This document shows positions 33,511 through 41,709 of a DNA stretch of 64,000 bases, piece after piece (the stretch's first letter is position 1; the number at the start of each line of letters is the position of its first letter). The notes below the pieces were generated by a model. It had not been told where the DNA came from, did not search any database, and saw only the letters and a list, made by a program, of their open reading frames with translations. The stretch is taken from assembly GCF_033001325.1 (NCBI RefSeq), contig NZ_CP133111.1, forward strand, positions 4,170,501 to 4,234,500, in the 5' to 3' direction. The DNA comes from Rhodopseudomonas sp. BAL398 (GTDB lineage Bacteria; Pseudomonadota; Alphaproteobacteria; Rhizobiales; Xanthobacteraceae). Both the position numbers and the translations under genes were made by a program.

Positions 33511-34017
33511 TCAGACCGCCGCCGCCAACTGCGAGAATTCCTGGACCACCCGCTCATAGACCGGGCGCTTGAACGGCACGATCAGCTCCGGCAGGTTCTT
33601 CATCGGCTCCCATCGCCAGGCGATGAATTCCGGCTTATGGCCGCCGCCCGGATTCGCGACATCGATCTCACTGTCATGGCCGGTGAAGCGGACCGCGAAC
33701 CATTTCTGCCGCTGCCCGCGATAGCGGCCCTTCCAGGCGCGGCCGGCGACGGTGCGCGGAATATCGTAGATCAGCCAGTCCGGGACCTCGCCCAGCTTTT
33801 CGACCGAGCGGACGCTGGTTTCCTCATAGAGCTCGCGTTTGGCGGCCTCCCAATTATCCTCGCCGGGATCGACGCCGCCTTGCGGCATCTGCCAGACATG
33901 CTGATCGTCGACGTGTTCGATGCCGCCGGTGCGACGGCCGATGAACACCAGTCCGGCCTGATTGATCAGCATCATGCCGACACAGGTTCGATAGGGCAGA
34001 TCTTCGTAGCGCGCCAT
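33511..34017 (-). CDS. rppH: RNA pyrophosphohydrolase (Nudix), second of two
   Basis: A 168-residue RppH-type Nudix protein. Visible are [21 protein letters not shown] at the start, [13 protein letters not shown], the Nudix helix [12 protein letters not shown], and [13 protein letters not shown]. The glycine usual near the end of the Nudix box (EExG) is Ser here, a small departure. The ATG at 34017 is used; a TTG three codons earlier is possible. The protein is about as similar to the first Nudix protein as two members of one family with distinct roles would be. Convergent with the preceding gene (11 bases apart). Confidence 0.9.
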   Translation of the reverse strand: MARYEDLPYRTCVGMMLINQAGLVFIGRRTGGIEHVDDQHVWQMPQGGVDPGEDNWEAAKRELYEETSVRSVEKLGEVPDWLIYDIPRTVAGRAWKGRYRGQRQKWFAVRFTGHDSEIDVANPGGGHKPEFIAWRWEPMKNLPELIVPFKRPVYERVVQEFSQLAAAV

Positions 34018-34101
34018 TACGGTCAATGCCTCCTGCGTCCGGGCGATCCGTCCGCAGTTGTGCGATCCGGCTGTGCCAATTCATCCCTGCCCCGGGGCGA
34101 A

Positions 34102-35364
34102 TTAGCTCGATTTTGGTTTCAGCATCGCGGTTGTCAATGGCACAAGCAGGATACCCCGGCTCGCCAGCGATTTGCTCCAGCTGCCAATCCGCTCGATCGA
34201 GATCGGCAGCGCCGAGGCGATGCCGACCGCGTTGCCGCGTTCCTTGGCCAGGCTTTCGAGCTTGGCCAGAGCCTTGTCGATATCTTGCGCGGTCGGAACC
34301 GCGTCGATGGTGAGATCGGCCTGGGCAAACGGCATCGCCTGCCCCAACGCCTGAGTTTGCGCCACGCTGCGCGGCGCCGCCCCGTCATCCAGATAGCCAA
34401 GGCCGCGCTTGGCGGCCTCGGCGATGATCGGCTGCATCGCCGCGTCCTCGGTGACGAATCGGCTGCCCATGAAATTGGCCAGGCCGACATAGCCCTGGAA
34501 CCGGCTCATGTCCCAGAACAGGCGGTCGAGGTTCTGGTCGCTCGACACCGAGGTCAGCAGGGTCTGCGGGCCGGGATCGTTGTCCGGATAATCGAACGGC
34601 TCCATCGGGATCTGCAGCAGCACTTCATGACGCTTGGCCCGGGCGCGCTCCACCAGCTTGGCCGGATCGGAGCCATAGGGGGTGAATGCCAGCGTCACCG
34701 CACCCGGCAGTTTGACGATCGCCTCATTGGTCTTGGCGGCGCCGATCCCAAGGCCGGTTACCACGATGGCGACGGTCGGCACTTTGGCGGCGTCGGCGCG
34801 TTCGGCGTCGGTCGCGGCCGCATAGGCGGTGAACGGCTTCAGGCCGCCGGCGGCGATCGGGATCATCCCGTAGCGGGATTTTTCCAGCAATTTTGGATTG
34901 ATCCCGGCCGCCTCCGGCGCCGCGGCGGGCTCCACCGGATCGGACGATTGGCCCGGGACGAGCACGTTCTGTCGCGCGCCGCTGCTGCCGTCGATGATGG
35001 TGACGGTCTGCTGGCCGGCCGGGACGGCGGTCTTTCCGTCAGCCTTGTCATCCGCCTTGTCATCAGCCTTGGCGGCCGTCGCGTCGTGCCCGCCGTGGCC
35101 GGCCTTGTCCGCGGACTTGTCGTGGGATTTGGCGGCGTCCGCCGCGGTCGCGGATTGTTCGGCGCCGGCGGGTGCCTGGAGCGCCACCCGCACCACTGGT
35201 TCGCCGCCCAGCGGATCATCACCGAAGATCGCAAAGCCGAGAAAACCGAGCAGGAACAGGCCGAGCATCGCGGCGATCGCCTGGGTCGCGGTGAACGGCA
35301 GCCGGAAGCGGCGCTTACGCCCGCGCTTGCGACCAAGCGGTGTGCTCAGTTCGTCCGCTGTCAA
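34102..35364 (-). CDS. Divergent polysaccharide deacetylase family protein
   Basis: A 420-residue protein with a short basic N-terminus, one membrane helix (AIAAMLGLFLLGFLGFAIFG), an Ala/Lys/Asp-rich linker (about 60-150), and a C-terminal domain of the divergent polysaccharide deacetylase (YibQ) family: TVAIVVTGLGIGAAKTNEAI, GAVTLAFTPYG, HEVLLQIPMEPFDYPDNDPGP. In E. coli yibQ lies next to envC, and here an envC-like gene and ctpA are just upstream, suggesting a shared envelope role. The start is TTG with GGGAGG nine bases upstream. Confidence 0.85.
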   Translation of the reverse strand: MTADELSTPLGRKRGRKRRFRLPFTATQAIAAMLGLFLLGFLGFAIFGDDPLGGEPVVRVALQAPAGAEQSATAADAAKSHDKSADKAGHGGHDATAAKADDKADDKADGKTAVPAGQQTVTIIDGSSGARQNVLVPGQSSDPVEPAAAPEAAGINPKLLEKSRYGMIPIAAGGLKPFTAYAAATDAERADAAKVPTVAIVVTGLGIGAAKTNEAIVKLPGAVTLAFTPYGSDPAKLVERARAKRHEVLLQIPMEPFDYPDNDPGPQTLLTSVSSDQNLDRLFWDMSRFQGYVGLANFMGSRFVTEDAAMQPIIAEAAKRGLGYLDDGAAPRSVAQTQALGQAMPFAQADLTIDAVPTAQDIDKALAKLESLAKERGNAVGIASALPISIERIGSWSKSLASRGILLVPLTTAMLKPKSS

Positions 35365-35448
35365 TGCCGTGGACCTCCCGAATCAACCGCGCGCAGGATA
35401 CCACGGGCCGGCGCCGCCGCGGCAGCACGCCGGCCGGCGATTCGGCAG

Positions 35449-35478
35449 CAAAAAGGGCGACCCGAGGGCCGCCCTTCC
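35449..35478 (-). terminator. Intrinsic terminator after ctpA
   Basis: On the minus strand GGGCGGCCC and GGGTCGCCC form a stem with a short loop and are followed by TTTTTGC, about 30 bases after the ctpA stop. This ends the envC-ctpA transcript, though some read-through into the deacetylase gene is possible. Confidence 0.8.
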
Positions 35479-35503
35479 GCGTCGGTCAGTCAGATGCGCC
35501 GGA

Positions 35504-36865
35504 TCAGTTGGCGATCTTCTTGTCGGTCTTGTCGATCGCCGCCTTGTCGCCGGTCACGGGGGCAGCGTTGACGTTGACGTCGACGCCGTGCAGCAGGTCG
35601 ACGGCCATCTTCAAGGCCTTGTCGTTCTTGGGGTCCGGCGGCACGTAGGATTGCGAGCCGGTCTTCTCGTCGCCCTCGGCCTTCAGATGGCCGCGCAGCG
35701 AGGCTTCACCCTTGGTGTCGGTGCGCGACTTGATCTCGTCGGGCACGTCCTGCAGCACCTCGATATCCGGGGTGATGCCCTTGGCCTGGATCGACTTGCC
35801 CGACGGCGTGAAGTAGCGCGCGGTGGTCAGCCGCAGCGCGCCATTACCGGAGCCGAGCGGGATGATGGTCTGCACCGAGCCCTTGCCGAACGAGCGGGTG
35901 CCGATCAGCGTGGCGCGCTTATGATCCTGCAACGCGCCGGCGACGATTTCCGACGCCGAGGCGGAGCCGCCATTGATCAGCACCATCAGCTTCTTGCCCT
36001 TGATCATATCGCCGCGGTGCGCGGTGCGACGCTGGGTTTCCTCGGCGTTGCGGCCGCGGGTCGAGACGATCTCGCCGCGATCCAGGAAGGTGTCGGAGAC
36101 CGTGACGGCCTCTTCCAGCAAGCCGCCGGGATTGTTGCGCAGATCCAGGATCCAGCCCTTCACCTTGTCGGCGCCGATCGACTTGGTCAGATTGCCGATT
36201 TCGCGCGTCAGGCCTTCGGTGGTCTGCTCGTTGAAAGTGGTGATGCGGATATAGCCGATGTCGTCGCCCTCGGTGTGGGCGCGCACCGAGCGAACGCGGA
36301 TGTTGTCGCGGACCAGCGTCACCTCGATCGGATCCGACTGGCCCTTGCGCACGATCTTCAACTTGATCTTGGTATTGACCGGGCCGCGCATCTTCTCGAC
36401 GGCCTGATTCAGGGTCAGACCCTGCACCGCTTCGTCGTCCAGATTGGTGATGATGTCGTTGGCCATGATGCCGGCCTTCGACGCCGGCGTGTCGTCGATC
36501 GGCGACACCACCTTGATCAGCCCGTCTTCCATCGTGACTTCGATGCCGAGGCCGCCGAATTCGCCGCGGGTCTGCACCTGCATGTCACGGAAGCTCTTGG
36601 CGTCCATGTAGCTGGAATGCGGATCGAGACCGGTCAGCATGCCGCTGATGGCGGATTCGACCAGCTTGCTGTCGTCGGGCTTCTCGACATAGTCGCTGCG
36701 AACCCGCTCGAACACATCGCCGAACAGATTGAGCTGGCGGTAGGTATCGGAGGTCGCCGCGCGGGCGCTGGCTCCCATGAATACCGAGCGCGGCTGGGTC
36801 GCCAGCAGCGTTAGCGCGGCGCCGGTGGCGACGCTGAGCAGAATTACCGAGGTCTTGCGCATCAT
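35504..36865 (-). CDS. ctpA: Carboxy-terminal processing protease (S41)
   Basis: A periplasmic serine protease of the C-terminal processing family, 453 residues. It has a signal peptide/anchor (ILLSVATGAALTLLATQP), a PDZ domain (FGGLGIEVTMEDGLIKVVSPIDDTPASKAGI) and the S41 catalytic domain with Ser in NGGSASASEIVAGAL and Lys in GTRSFGKGSVQ. Its ATG overlaps the stop of the upstream envC-like gene by four bases. The pair is conserved widely in alphaproteobacteria and links peptidoglycan hydrolase control to proteolysis. Confidence 0.95.
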   Translation of the reverse strand: MMRKTSVILLSVATGAALTLLATQPRSVFMGASARAATSDTYRQLNLFGDVFERVRSDYVEKPDDSKLVESAISGMLTGLDPHSSYMDAKSFRDMQVQTRGEFGGLGIEVTMEDGLIKVVSPIDDTPASKAGIMANDIITNLDDEAVQGLTLNQAVEKMRGPVNTKIKLKIVRKGQSDPIEVTLVRDNIRVRSVRAHTEGDDIGYIRITTFNEQTTEGLTREIGNLTKSIGADKVKGWILDLRNNPGGLLEEAVTVSDTFLDRGEIVSTRGRNAEETQRRTAHRGDMIKGKKLMVLINGGSASASEIVAGALQDHKRATLIGTRSFGKGSVQTIIPLGSGNGALRLTTARYFTPSGKSIQAKGITPDIEVLQDVPDEIKSRTDTKGEASLRGHLKAEGDEKTGSQSYVPPDPKNDKALKMAVDLLHGVDVNVNAAPVTGDKAAIDKTDKKIAN

Positions 36866-38223
36866 CCGCGAACCTTTTCGCCTTCATTTGCGGCCCACCA
36901 TGGGCCTGGATCAATGGGAGTGCCGTCCTTACGGAACTCGATATAGAGCACGGGCTGACTCGCGTTGGCGGCGAGTATCGATGCGACCTGGGATGTCGAT
37001 CCCATCGTCGCCACCGGCTCCCCCGTGAGCACAAATTGGCCAATATTAACCGAAATGCGCTCCATCCCGGCGATCAACACATGATACCCGCCACCGGCAT
37101 TCAGGATCAAGAGTTGTCCGTAGCTGCGGAACGGGCCGGCGTAAACCACCCAGCCATCACACGGCGTTGTGACCTGCGCGCCGGGGCGGCTGGCCAGCGA
37201 GATCCCCTTCTCGACGCCGCCGACGCCATCGGGCCTGCCGAAGGCGCGCAGCTTGGTCCCGTTCACCGGAAGCGGCAACAGGCCCTTGGCGGAGGCGAAG
37301 GCGATCGCCGGGCTGAGGCGACCCGGATTCTTCAAGGCGCTGAGATTGGGTTTGCCGTCGAGCGCGGCCGGCGCGCCTTTCAGACTTGCGATCTCCGCCG
37401 CCTTGGCGGCGGTCTTCAGATCCAGTTCCATCTTGGCGATCAGGTCTTGCAGATTGTCGACCTGGCGCGACAGCGTCACCGCGCGGGAGCGCTCGGCTTC
37501 CATGTCCTTTTCGGCGGCGCGCTGCTTGCGCTGCCGCTCTTCGACCAGCGACGCGAGTTGGAGCTGATCCGTGGTGAGCTTGGCGCGATCGGCGGTGAGC
37601 TGATCGCGCTCGGCCGAGATCGCCTTGCGCAACGAGATCAATTCGCCGAGGTCGCTGACCAGATGATCGGCGCGCGCGCGCATGTCCGGCACCACGGCGC
37701 CGAGCAGCATCGCGGTGCGCAGCGATTGCAGCGCATCTTCCGGCCGCACCAGCAGGGCCGGCGGCGCGCGCCGGCCGGCGCGCTGCAGCGCCGCCAGCAC
37801 CTCGGAGATTTCGGCGCGGCGGGATTCCAGCGAGGCGCGGATCTGGGTCTCGCGCGCATCGAGCGGCAGCAGTCGCGCCTCGGTCTCGCCGATTCGGGTC
37901 TCGACGCCGCGCACCTTGGCGGCGACATCGATCAGTTGCTGATTGAGCTTGGCGCGGTCTTCGCCGATCGCCGCGATGTCGGCCTTGAGTTTTTCCTGCA
38001 GCTCGGCGGCGCTTTTTTGCCGCGCGCGCGCGGCCTCGAGCTCCTGTTCGCGCTGCCTGATCAGATCGACCGTCGGCGGCGTCGGCGCGCCTTGCGCGCG
38101 CGCGGCCGGCGTCGGACCCGCGGCAAAGCCGATCGAGATCAGGCTGGCGGACAACAGCGCGAAGCTCGGCCAGCCGGGAACGGCGGCGCGCGTTTTCGGA
38201 CTGGGGGACCGCTCTGATGGCAT
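36862..38223 (-). CDS. EnvC-like murein hydrolase activator (LytM/M23 domain)
   Basis: A 453-residue periplasmic protein. A signal sequence (PSFALLSASLISIGFAAGPTPAARAQG) precedes about 200 residues of coiled coil (from IRQREQELEAARARQKSAAELQEKL onward), and the C-terminal LytM domain shows GISLASRPGAQVTTPCDGWVVYAG and GGGYHVLIAGMERISV. The domain keeps GGGYH..I but lacks a complete HxH zinc set, so it is probably an activator of amidases rather than a peptidase, as in EnvC. Start at MPSERSPSP; the frame is open for 45 more codons without likely coding sequence. Overlaps ctpA downstream. Confidence 0.88.
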   Translation of the reverse strand: MPSERSPSPKTRAAVPGWPSFALLSASLISIGFAAGPTPAARAQGAPTPPTVDLIRQREQELEAARARQKSAAELQEKLKADIAAIGEDRAKLNQQLIDVAAKVRGVETRIGETEARLLPLDARETQIRASLESRRAEISEVLAALQRAGRRAPPALLVRPEDALQSLRTAMLLGAVVPDMRARADHLVSDLGELISLRKAISAERDQLTADRAKLTTDQLQLASLVEERQRKQRAAEKDMEAERSRAVTLSRQVDNLQDLIAKMELDLKTAAKAAEIASLKGAPAALDGKPNLSALKNPGRLSPAIAFASAKGLLPLPVNGTKLRAFGRPDGVGGVEKGISLASRPGAQVTTPCDGWVVYAGPFRSYGQLLILNAGGGYHVLIAGMERISVNIGQFVLTGEPVATMGSTSQVASILAANASQPVLYIEFRKDGTPIDPGPWWAANEGEKVRG

Positions 38224-38243
38224 CGGCAGGGTTCGGCGCCTCG

Positions 38244-38726
38244 TTATGAACGATGGTAAGGATGGCCGGACAAAATGGTCGCGGCGCGGTAAATCTGTTC
38301 CAGAAGCATGACGCGAACCATCTGATGCGGCCAGGTCGCGGCGCCAAATGAGAGGCACAACTTCGCCTTGCGCCGCAATTCGGGCAAAAGTCCGTCCGCG
38401 CCGCCGATCACGAAAATTGTGTTCGGCACCGATTCATCGCGCCAGCGCCCGAGCTGGCGGGCAAAGCTCGGGCTATCGAGGCTTTGGCCGCGCTCGTCGA
38501 GCGCCACCAGCACGGATTTATCGGGGATCAACGCCGCGATCGCGGCCGCCTCGTCGGCGATTCGGGTGGGCGCGTCGCGGGCGCGGCTTTCCGGCAATTC
38601 GTGGATCTCGAGGCCGCGAAGCCCGAGTTTGCGGCCGACATCGTCGAACCGCGCGCGGTAACGCTCGGCAAGTTCCCGTTCCGGACCTTGCTTCAGCCGG
38701 CCTATCGCAATCACAGCAAGTCGCAT
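38244..38726 (-). CDS. rlmH: 23S rRNA pseudouridine(1915) N3-methyltransferase
   Basis: A SPOUT-class RNA methyltransferase acting on helix 69 of 23S rRNA, 160 residues. The knotted SAM site is seen in NTIFVIGGADGLLPELRRKAKLCLSFGAATWPHQMVRVMLLEQIYRA, and the C-terminus HPYHRS is the family end. rsfS lies upstream in the same orientation; a family F repeat with a short tandem expansion separates the two. Confidence 0.95.
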   Translation of the reverse strand: MRLAVIAIGRLKQGPERELAERYRARFDDVGRKLGLRGLEIHELPESRARDAPTRIADEAAAIAALIPDKSVLVALDERGQSLDSPSFARQLGRWRDESVPNTIFVIGGADGLLPELRRKAKLCLSFGAATWPHQMVRVMLLEQIYRAATILSGHPYHRS

Positions 38727-38736
38727 CGGCTCACGC

Positions 38737-38854
38737 TAGAGCGTTTTCGAGCGAAGTGGAAACCGGTTCGCGGTTCGCGGTTCGCGTGAAGAAAACGCGT
38801 CAAAACAACAATCTAGAGCTCCGGTTCTGATCTATCAGATCCGGAATAGCTCTA
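38737..38854. repeat. Palindromic repeat (family F, copy 2) with 7-base tandem expansion
   Basis: Starts TAGAGCGTTTTCGAGCGAAG and ends AGCTCTA as in the copies at 21180 and 63221. In place of one GGTTCGC unit it has three in tandem, which accounts for most of its extra length. It fills the gap between rsfS and rlmH, ending 10 bases before the rlmH start. Confidence 0.88.
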
Positions 38855-38886
38855 GCATGAGCGCGCGGTGGACCTCGGCAGATCCG

Positions 38887-39396
38887 TTACAGCGTTTTCG
38901 CCGGCGTGGGGCTTTGCGTCCACAATCGTTCCAGATTGTAGAATTCGCGCACCTCGGGCCGAAACACATGCAGGATCACGTCGCCGCAATCGATCAGCAC
39001 CCAGTCGCAATTGGGCAAGCCCTCGACATGGAGCTTCTTGATGCCGGATTCCTTCAGCGCCTTGGCGACATTTTCCGCGATCGCGCCGACATGGCGGTTC
39101 ACCCGTCCGCTGGTTACGACCATATAGTCGGAAAAGGCGGATTTGCCGCGCAGGTCAATGGTGATCGTTTCCTCCGCCTTCATGTCGTCGAGGCGGGAGA
39201 GGATCAGTTTGAGGGTCTCGGCGGCGTCAGCTTGCGCCTCGGCGGCCGCAGCGGGTGTCGATGTTTTGCGGGTCCGCGACGCCACGGATTTAACCGGCTT
39301 GGCCTTGACGGCCTCGTCGAGCACGGCCTCGTCCAAGACGGATTTGGGCAACGCAGCCTTCGCTAAAACAGACTTAGACAATACAGATGTGGTCAG
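38887..39396 (-). CDS. rsfS: Ribosome silencing factor RsfS
   Basis: Binds ribosomal protein L14 and blocks subunit joining in starvation. About 165-169 residues, with a family domain from about residue 60: LKLILSRLDDMKAEETITIDLRGKSAFSDYMVVTSGRVNRHVGAIAENV, then GLPNCDWVLIDCGDVILHVFRPEVREFYNLERLW. The N-terminal 50 residues are Lys/Ala-rich and weakly repetitive (KSVLDEAVLDEAVKAKPVKSV). The start is uncertain: no ATG is in frame after the upstream stop. A CTG (39396) has AAGGA seven bases upstream, while a TTG (39381) has none nearby. Confidence 0.9.
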   Translation of the reverse strand: MTTSVLSKSVLAKAALPKSVLDEAVLDEAVKAKPVKSVASRTRKTSTPAAAAEAQADAAETLKLILSRLDDMKAEETITIDLRGKSAFSDYMVVTSGRVNRHVGAIAENVAKALKESGIKKLHVEGLPNCDWVLIDCGDVILHVFRPEVREFYNLERLWTQSPTPAKTL

Positions 39397-39499
39397 GGAC
39401 CATTCCTTTCACTGTATCGCGAACGCCGAATCTCGACGCCCGGCACACATACTAGGCATGTGGGGTGTGTGGTTTCAATATTCCAGTTGCGCGAGCATA

Positions 39500-40129
39500 T
39501 CATTTCTTCCAGCTGCCGTCCGGGTTCCGCAGGCTGGTGGACGACAGCTGCGATTTCATCCCGGTCAGAAACACCCAGGCCGGCGGCTTGCGGTCCGCCA
39601 GCGTCGCGGCCGCATTCGACGGAATCCGCGACCGCGCCAAGGCCCGCGCCGCGGGCGCGGCCAGCGCCCGGAAACTGGTCGGCGGCCGATCGATCACCGC
39701 AATCGCAACCTCGGCTGCGATCCGCTGCCAGCCCTGCCAGCGATGGAACTGTGCGAGATTATCGGCGCCCATGATCCAGACGAACCGCGCCGCGGGACAA
39801 TGCCGGCGCAAATAATGGATGGTGTCGTGAGTGTAGCGGGTGCCGATGACCGATTCGAGACAGCTCACCACGATCCGCGGATCGTGCGCCATGGCGCGGG
39901 CGGCGGCGGCGCGGTCGTCGAGCTCGCGCAAACCGGCGGCGTCCTTCAGCGGATTGCCCGGCGAGACCAGCCACCAGATCCGGTCGAGCTGCAGGCGCTT
40001 GAGCGCAAACAGGCTGATGGCGCGATGCGCCTGATGCGGCGGGTTGAACGACCCGCCGAGCAGCCCGATGCGCATCCCATTGGTGAAGGCCGGAATCGCG
40101 GATGTGGCGGGGGCTTTGTCCAGCGCCAA
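39500..40129 (-). CDS. nadD: Nicotinate-nucleotide adenylyltransferase
   Basis: Makes nicotinic acid adenine dinucleotide in NAD synthesis. The catalytic [14 protein letters not shown] motif is near the N-terminus, followed by [12 protein letters not shown] and the C-terminal SQLSSTSLR segment for the adenylate. With a TTG start at 40129 the protein has 209 residues; ATG at 40075 ([13 protein letters not shown]) gives 191 and is equally possible. It belongs to the rsfS-nadD-proA cluster common in alphaproteobacteria, 30 bases after proA. Confidence 0.94.
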   Translation of the reverse strand: MALDKAPATSAIPAFTNGMRIGLLGGSFNPPHQAHRAISLFALKRLQLDRIWWLVSPGNPLKDAAGLRELDDRAAAARAMAHDPRIVVSCLESVIGTRYTHDTIHYLRRHCPAARFVWIMGADNLAQFHRWQGWQRIAAEVAIAVIDRPPTSFRALAAPAARALARSRIPSNAAATLADRKPPAWVFLTGMKSQLSSTSLRNPDGSWKK

Positions 40130-40159
40130 ATCAGGATCCGCCGCTGCAGTAAGACGCGG

Positions 40160-41458
40160 TCAAGGCCGGGTCTGCCCGGTGCCGTGGACGCGATATTTGA
40201 AACTGGTCAGTTGCTCTGCTCCGACGGGTCCGCGCGCGTGAAACTTGCCGGTGGCAATCCCGATCTCGGCGCCAAAGCCGAATTCGCCGCCATCGGCGAA
40301 TTGGGTCGAGGCGTTATGCAGCACGATCGCCGAATCCACGCCGTTGAGAAAGGCCTCGGCGGCGGCCGCATCCTCGGTCACGATCGCGTCGGTGTGATGC
40401 GAGCCGTGGCCCGCGATATGGGCCATCGCCCCCTCGACGCCGTCGACCAGCCTGGCGGCGATGATCGGCGCCTCGAATTCGGTGTTCCAATCCTGCTCCG
40501 ACGCCGGCTTCACCCGCGGGTCGGCGCGCTGCACATCGTCGTCGCCGCGCACCTCGCAGCCGGCCTCGAGCAGCATTGCCACCAGCGGCTGCAGAGTAGC
40601 CGCCGCAGCGGCGCGGTCGATCAGCAGGGTTTCGGCGGCGCCGCAGACCCCGGTGCGCCGCATCTTGGCGTTGAGCACGATCGCCTTGGCCATCTGCAGA
40701 TCGGCGGCGCGATCGACATAGACCGCGTTGATGCCTTCCAGATGCGCGAACACCGGCACCCGCGCCTCGGCCTCGACCCGGGCGACCAGGCTCTTGCCGC
40801 CGCGCGGCACGATCACGTCGATGCCGCCATCGAGGCCGCCGAGCAGCAGCCCGACCGCGGCGCGGTCGCGGGTCGGCACCAGCGTAATCGCCGCTTCCGG
40901 CAGACCGGCCTCGCGTAAACCCTGCACCAGGCAGGCATGGATGGCGCGGCAGGAGCGGAAACTGTCGGAGCCGCCGCGCAGGATCACCGCATTGCCGGAT
41001 TTCAGGCACAGCACGCCGGCGTCGGCGGCCACATTGGGGCGGCTTTCGAAGATCACGGCGATCACCCCGAGCGGCACCCGGACCCGCTCGATGACCATGC
41101 CGTTGGGACGCTGCCAGCGTTCGGTGACGGCGCCGACCGGATCGGCGATGCCGCGCACCACCGCGATGCCATCGGCCATCGCGGCGACCCGGGCCGGCGT
41201 CAGCGCCAGCCGGTCGACAAAGGCGTCGGTGGCGCCGGCCGCCTTGGCCTCGGCGACATCCTCCGCATTAGCGGCGAGAATTGCGGCAGCGCCGGCGCGT
41301 ACCGCGCGCTCCATGGCGTCCAGCGCCTGATTCTTCTGCTCAGCCGGCGTCAGCGCCAGCAGCCGCGCCGCGGCGCGGGCCTGGCGGGCCAGATCGGTCA
41401 TCAGGGTCGACAGCTCGGCGCTGCCGTCGATGGCTTTGAGAGAGGCGGTCATGGTCAT
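40160..41458 (-). CDS. proA: Gamma-glutamyl phosphate reductase
   Basis: The second enzyme of proline synthesis, reducing gamma-glutamyl phosphate with NADPH; 432 residues. It is an ALDH-superfamily protein with the catalytic Cys in [16 protein letters not shown] and the NADP-binding [18 protein letters not shown]. The C-terminal [23 protein letters not shown] is the usual end. proB is not next to it in this window. It begins the minus-strand block leading to nadD and rsfS. Confidence 0.96.
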   Translation of the reverse strand: MTMTASLKAIDGSAELSTLMTDLARQARAAARLLALTPAEQKNQALDAMERAVRAGAAAILAANAEDVAEAKAAGATDAFVDRLALTPARVAAMADGIAVVRGIADPVGAVTERWQRPNGMVIERVRVPLGVIAVIFESRPNVAADAGVLCLKSGNAVILRGGSDSFRSCRAIHACLVQGLREAGLPEAAITLVPTRDRAAVGLLLGGLDGGIDVIVPRGGKSLVARVEAEARVPVFAHLEGINAVYVDRAADLQMAKAIVLNAKMRRTGVCGAAETLLIDRAAAAATLQPLVAMLLEAGCEVRGDDDVQRADPRVKPASEQDWNTEFEAPIIAARLVDGVEGAMAHIAGHGSHHTDAIVTEDAAAAEAFLNGVDSAIVLHNASTQFADGGEFGFGAEIGIATGKFHARGPVGAEQLTSFKYRVHGTGQTRP

Positions 41459-41619
41459 CCGCAGGCTAAAAGGTCTTTGCCATCATACAAATAGACAGGA
41501 AACCCGCGGCCGCCAAGGCGCTTGCGGGATCCAGCGGCTGATCTTGGCAGATTACGGACGATTTCGCCGGGGCCACCGCCGACCGGCGCGGATGGGTTTT
41601 CAGGCGACCACTCATTTGA

Positions 41620-41652
41620 GATATCAGTTGATATATTAATATCACTCGATAT
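41620..41652. promoter_or_regulatory. Repeated dyad operator upstream of oleate hydratase
   Basis: An AT-rich stretch in otherwise GC-rich DNA with three overlapping dyads: ATATCA-GT-TGATAT, TGATAT-ATTA-ATATCA and ATATC-ACTC-GATAT. It lies about 60-90 bases before the ohyA start and includes TTGATA, a possible -35 element. A TetR-family gene just downstream of ohyA is the natural candidate to bind here; that link is inference. Confidence 0.6.
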
Positions 41653-41709
41653 GGTCCTATCCAGAGCGACCGACGGCCAAATGGGCTGTCGAACAATGGA
41701 AGTGAATTC

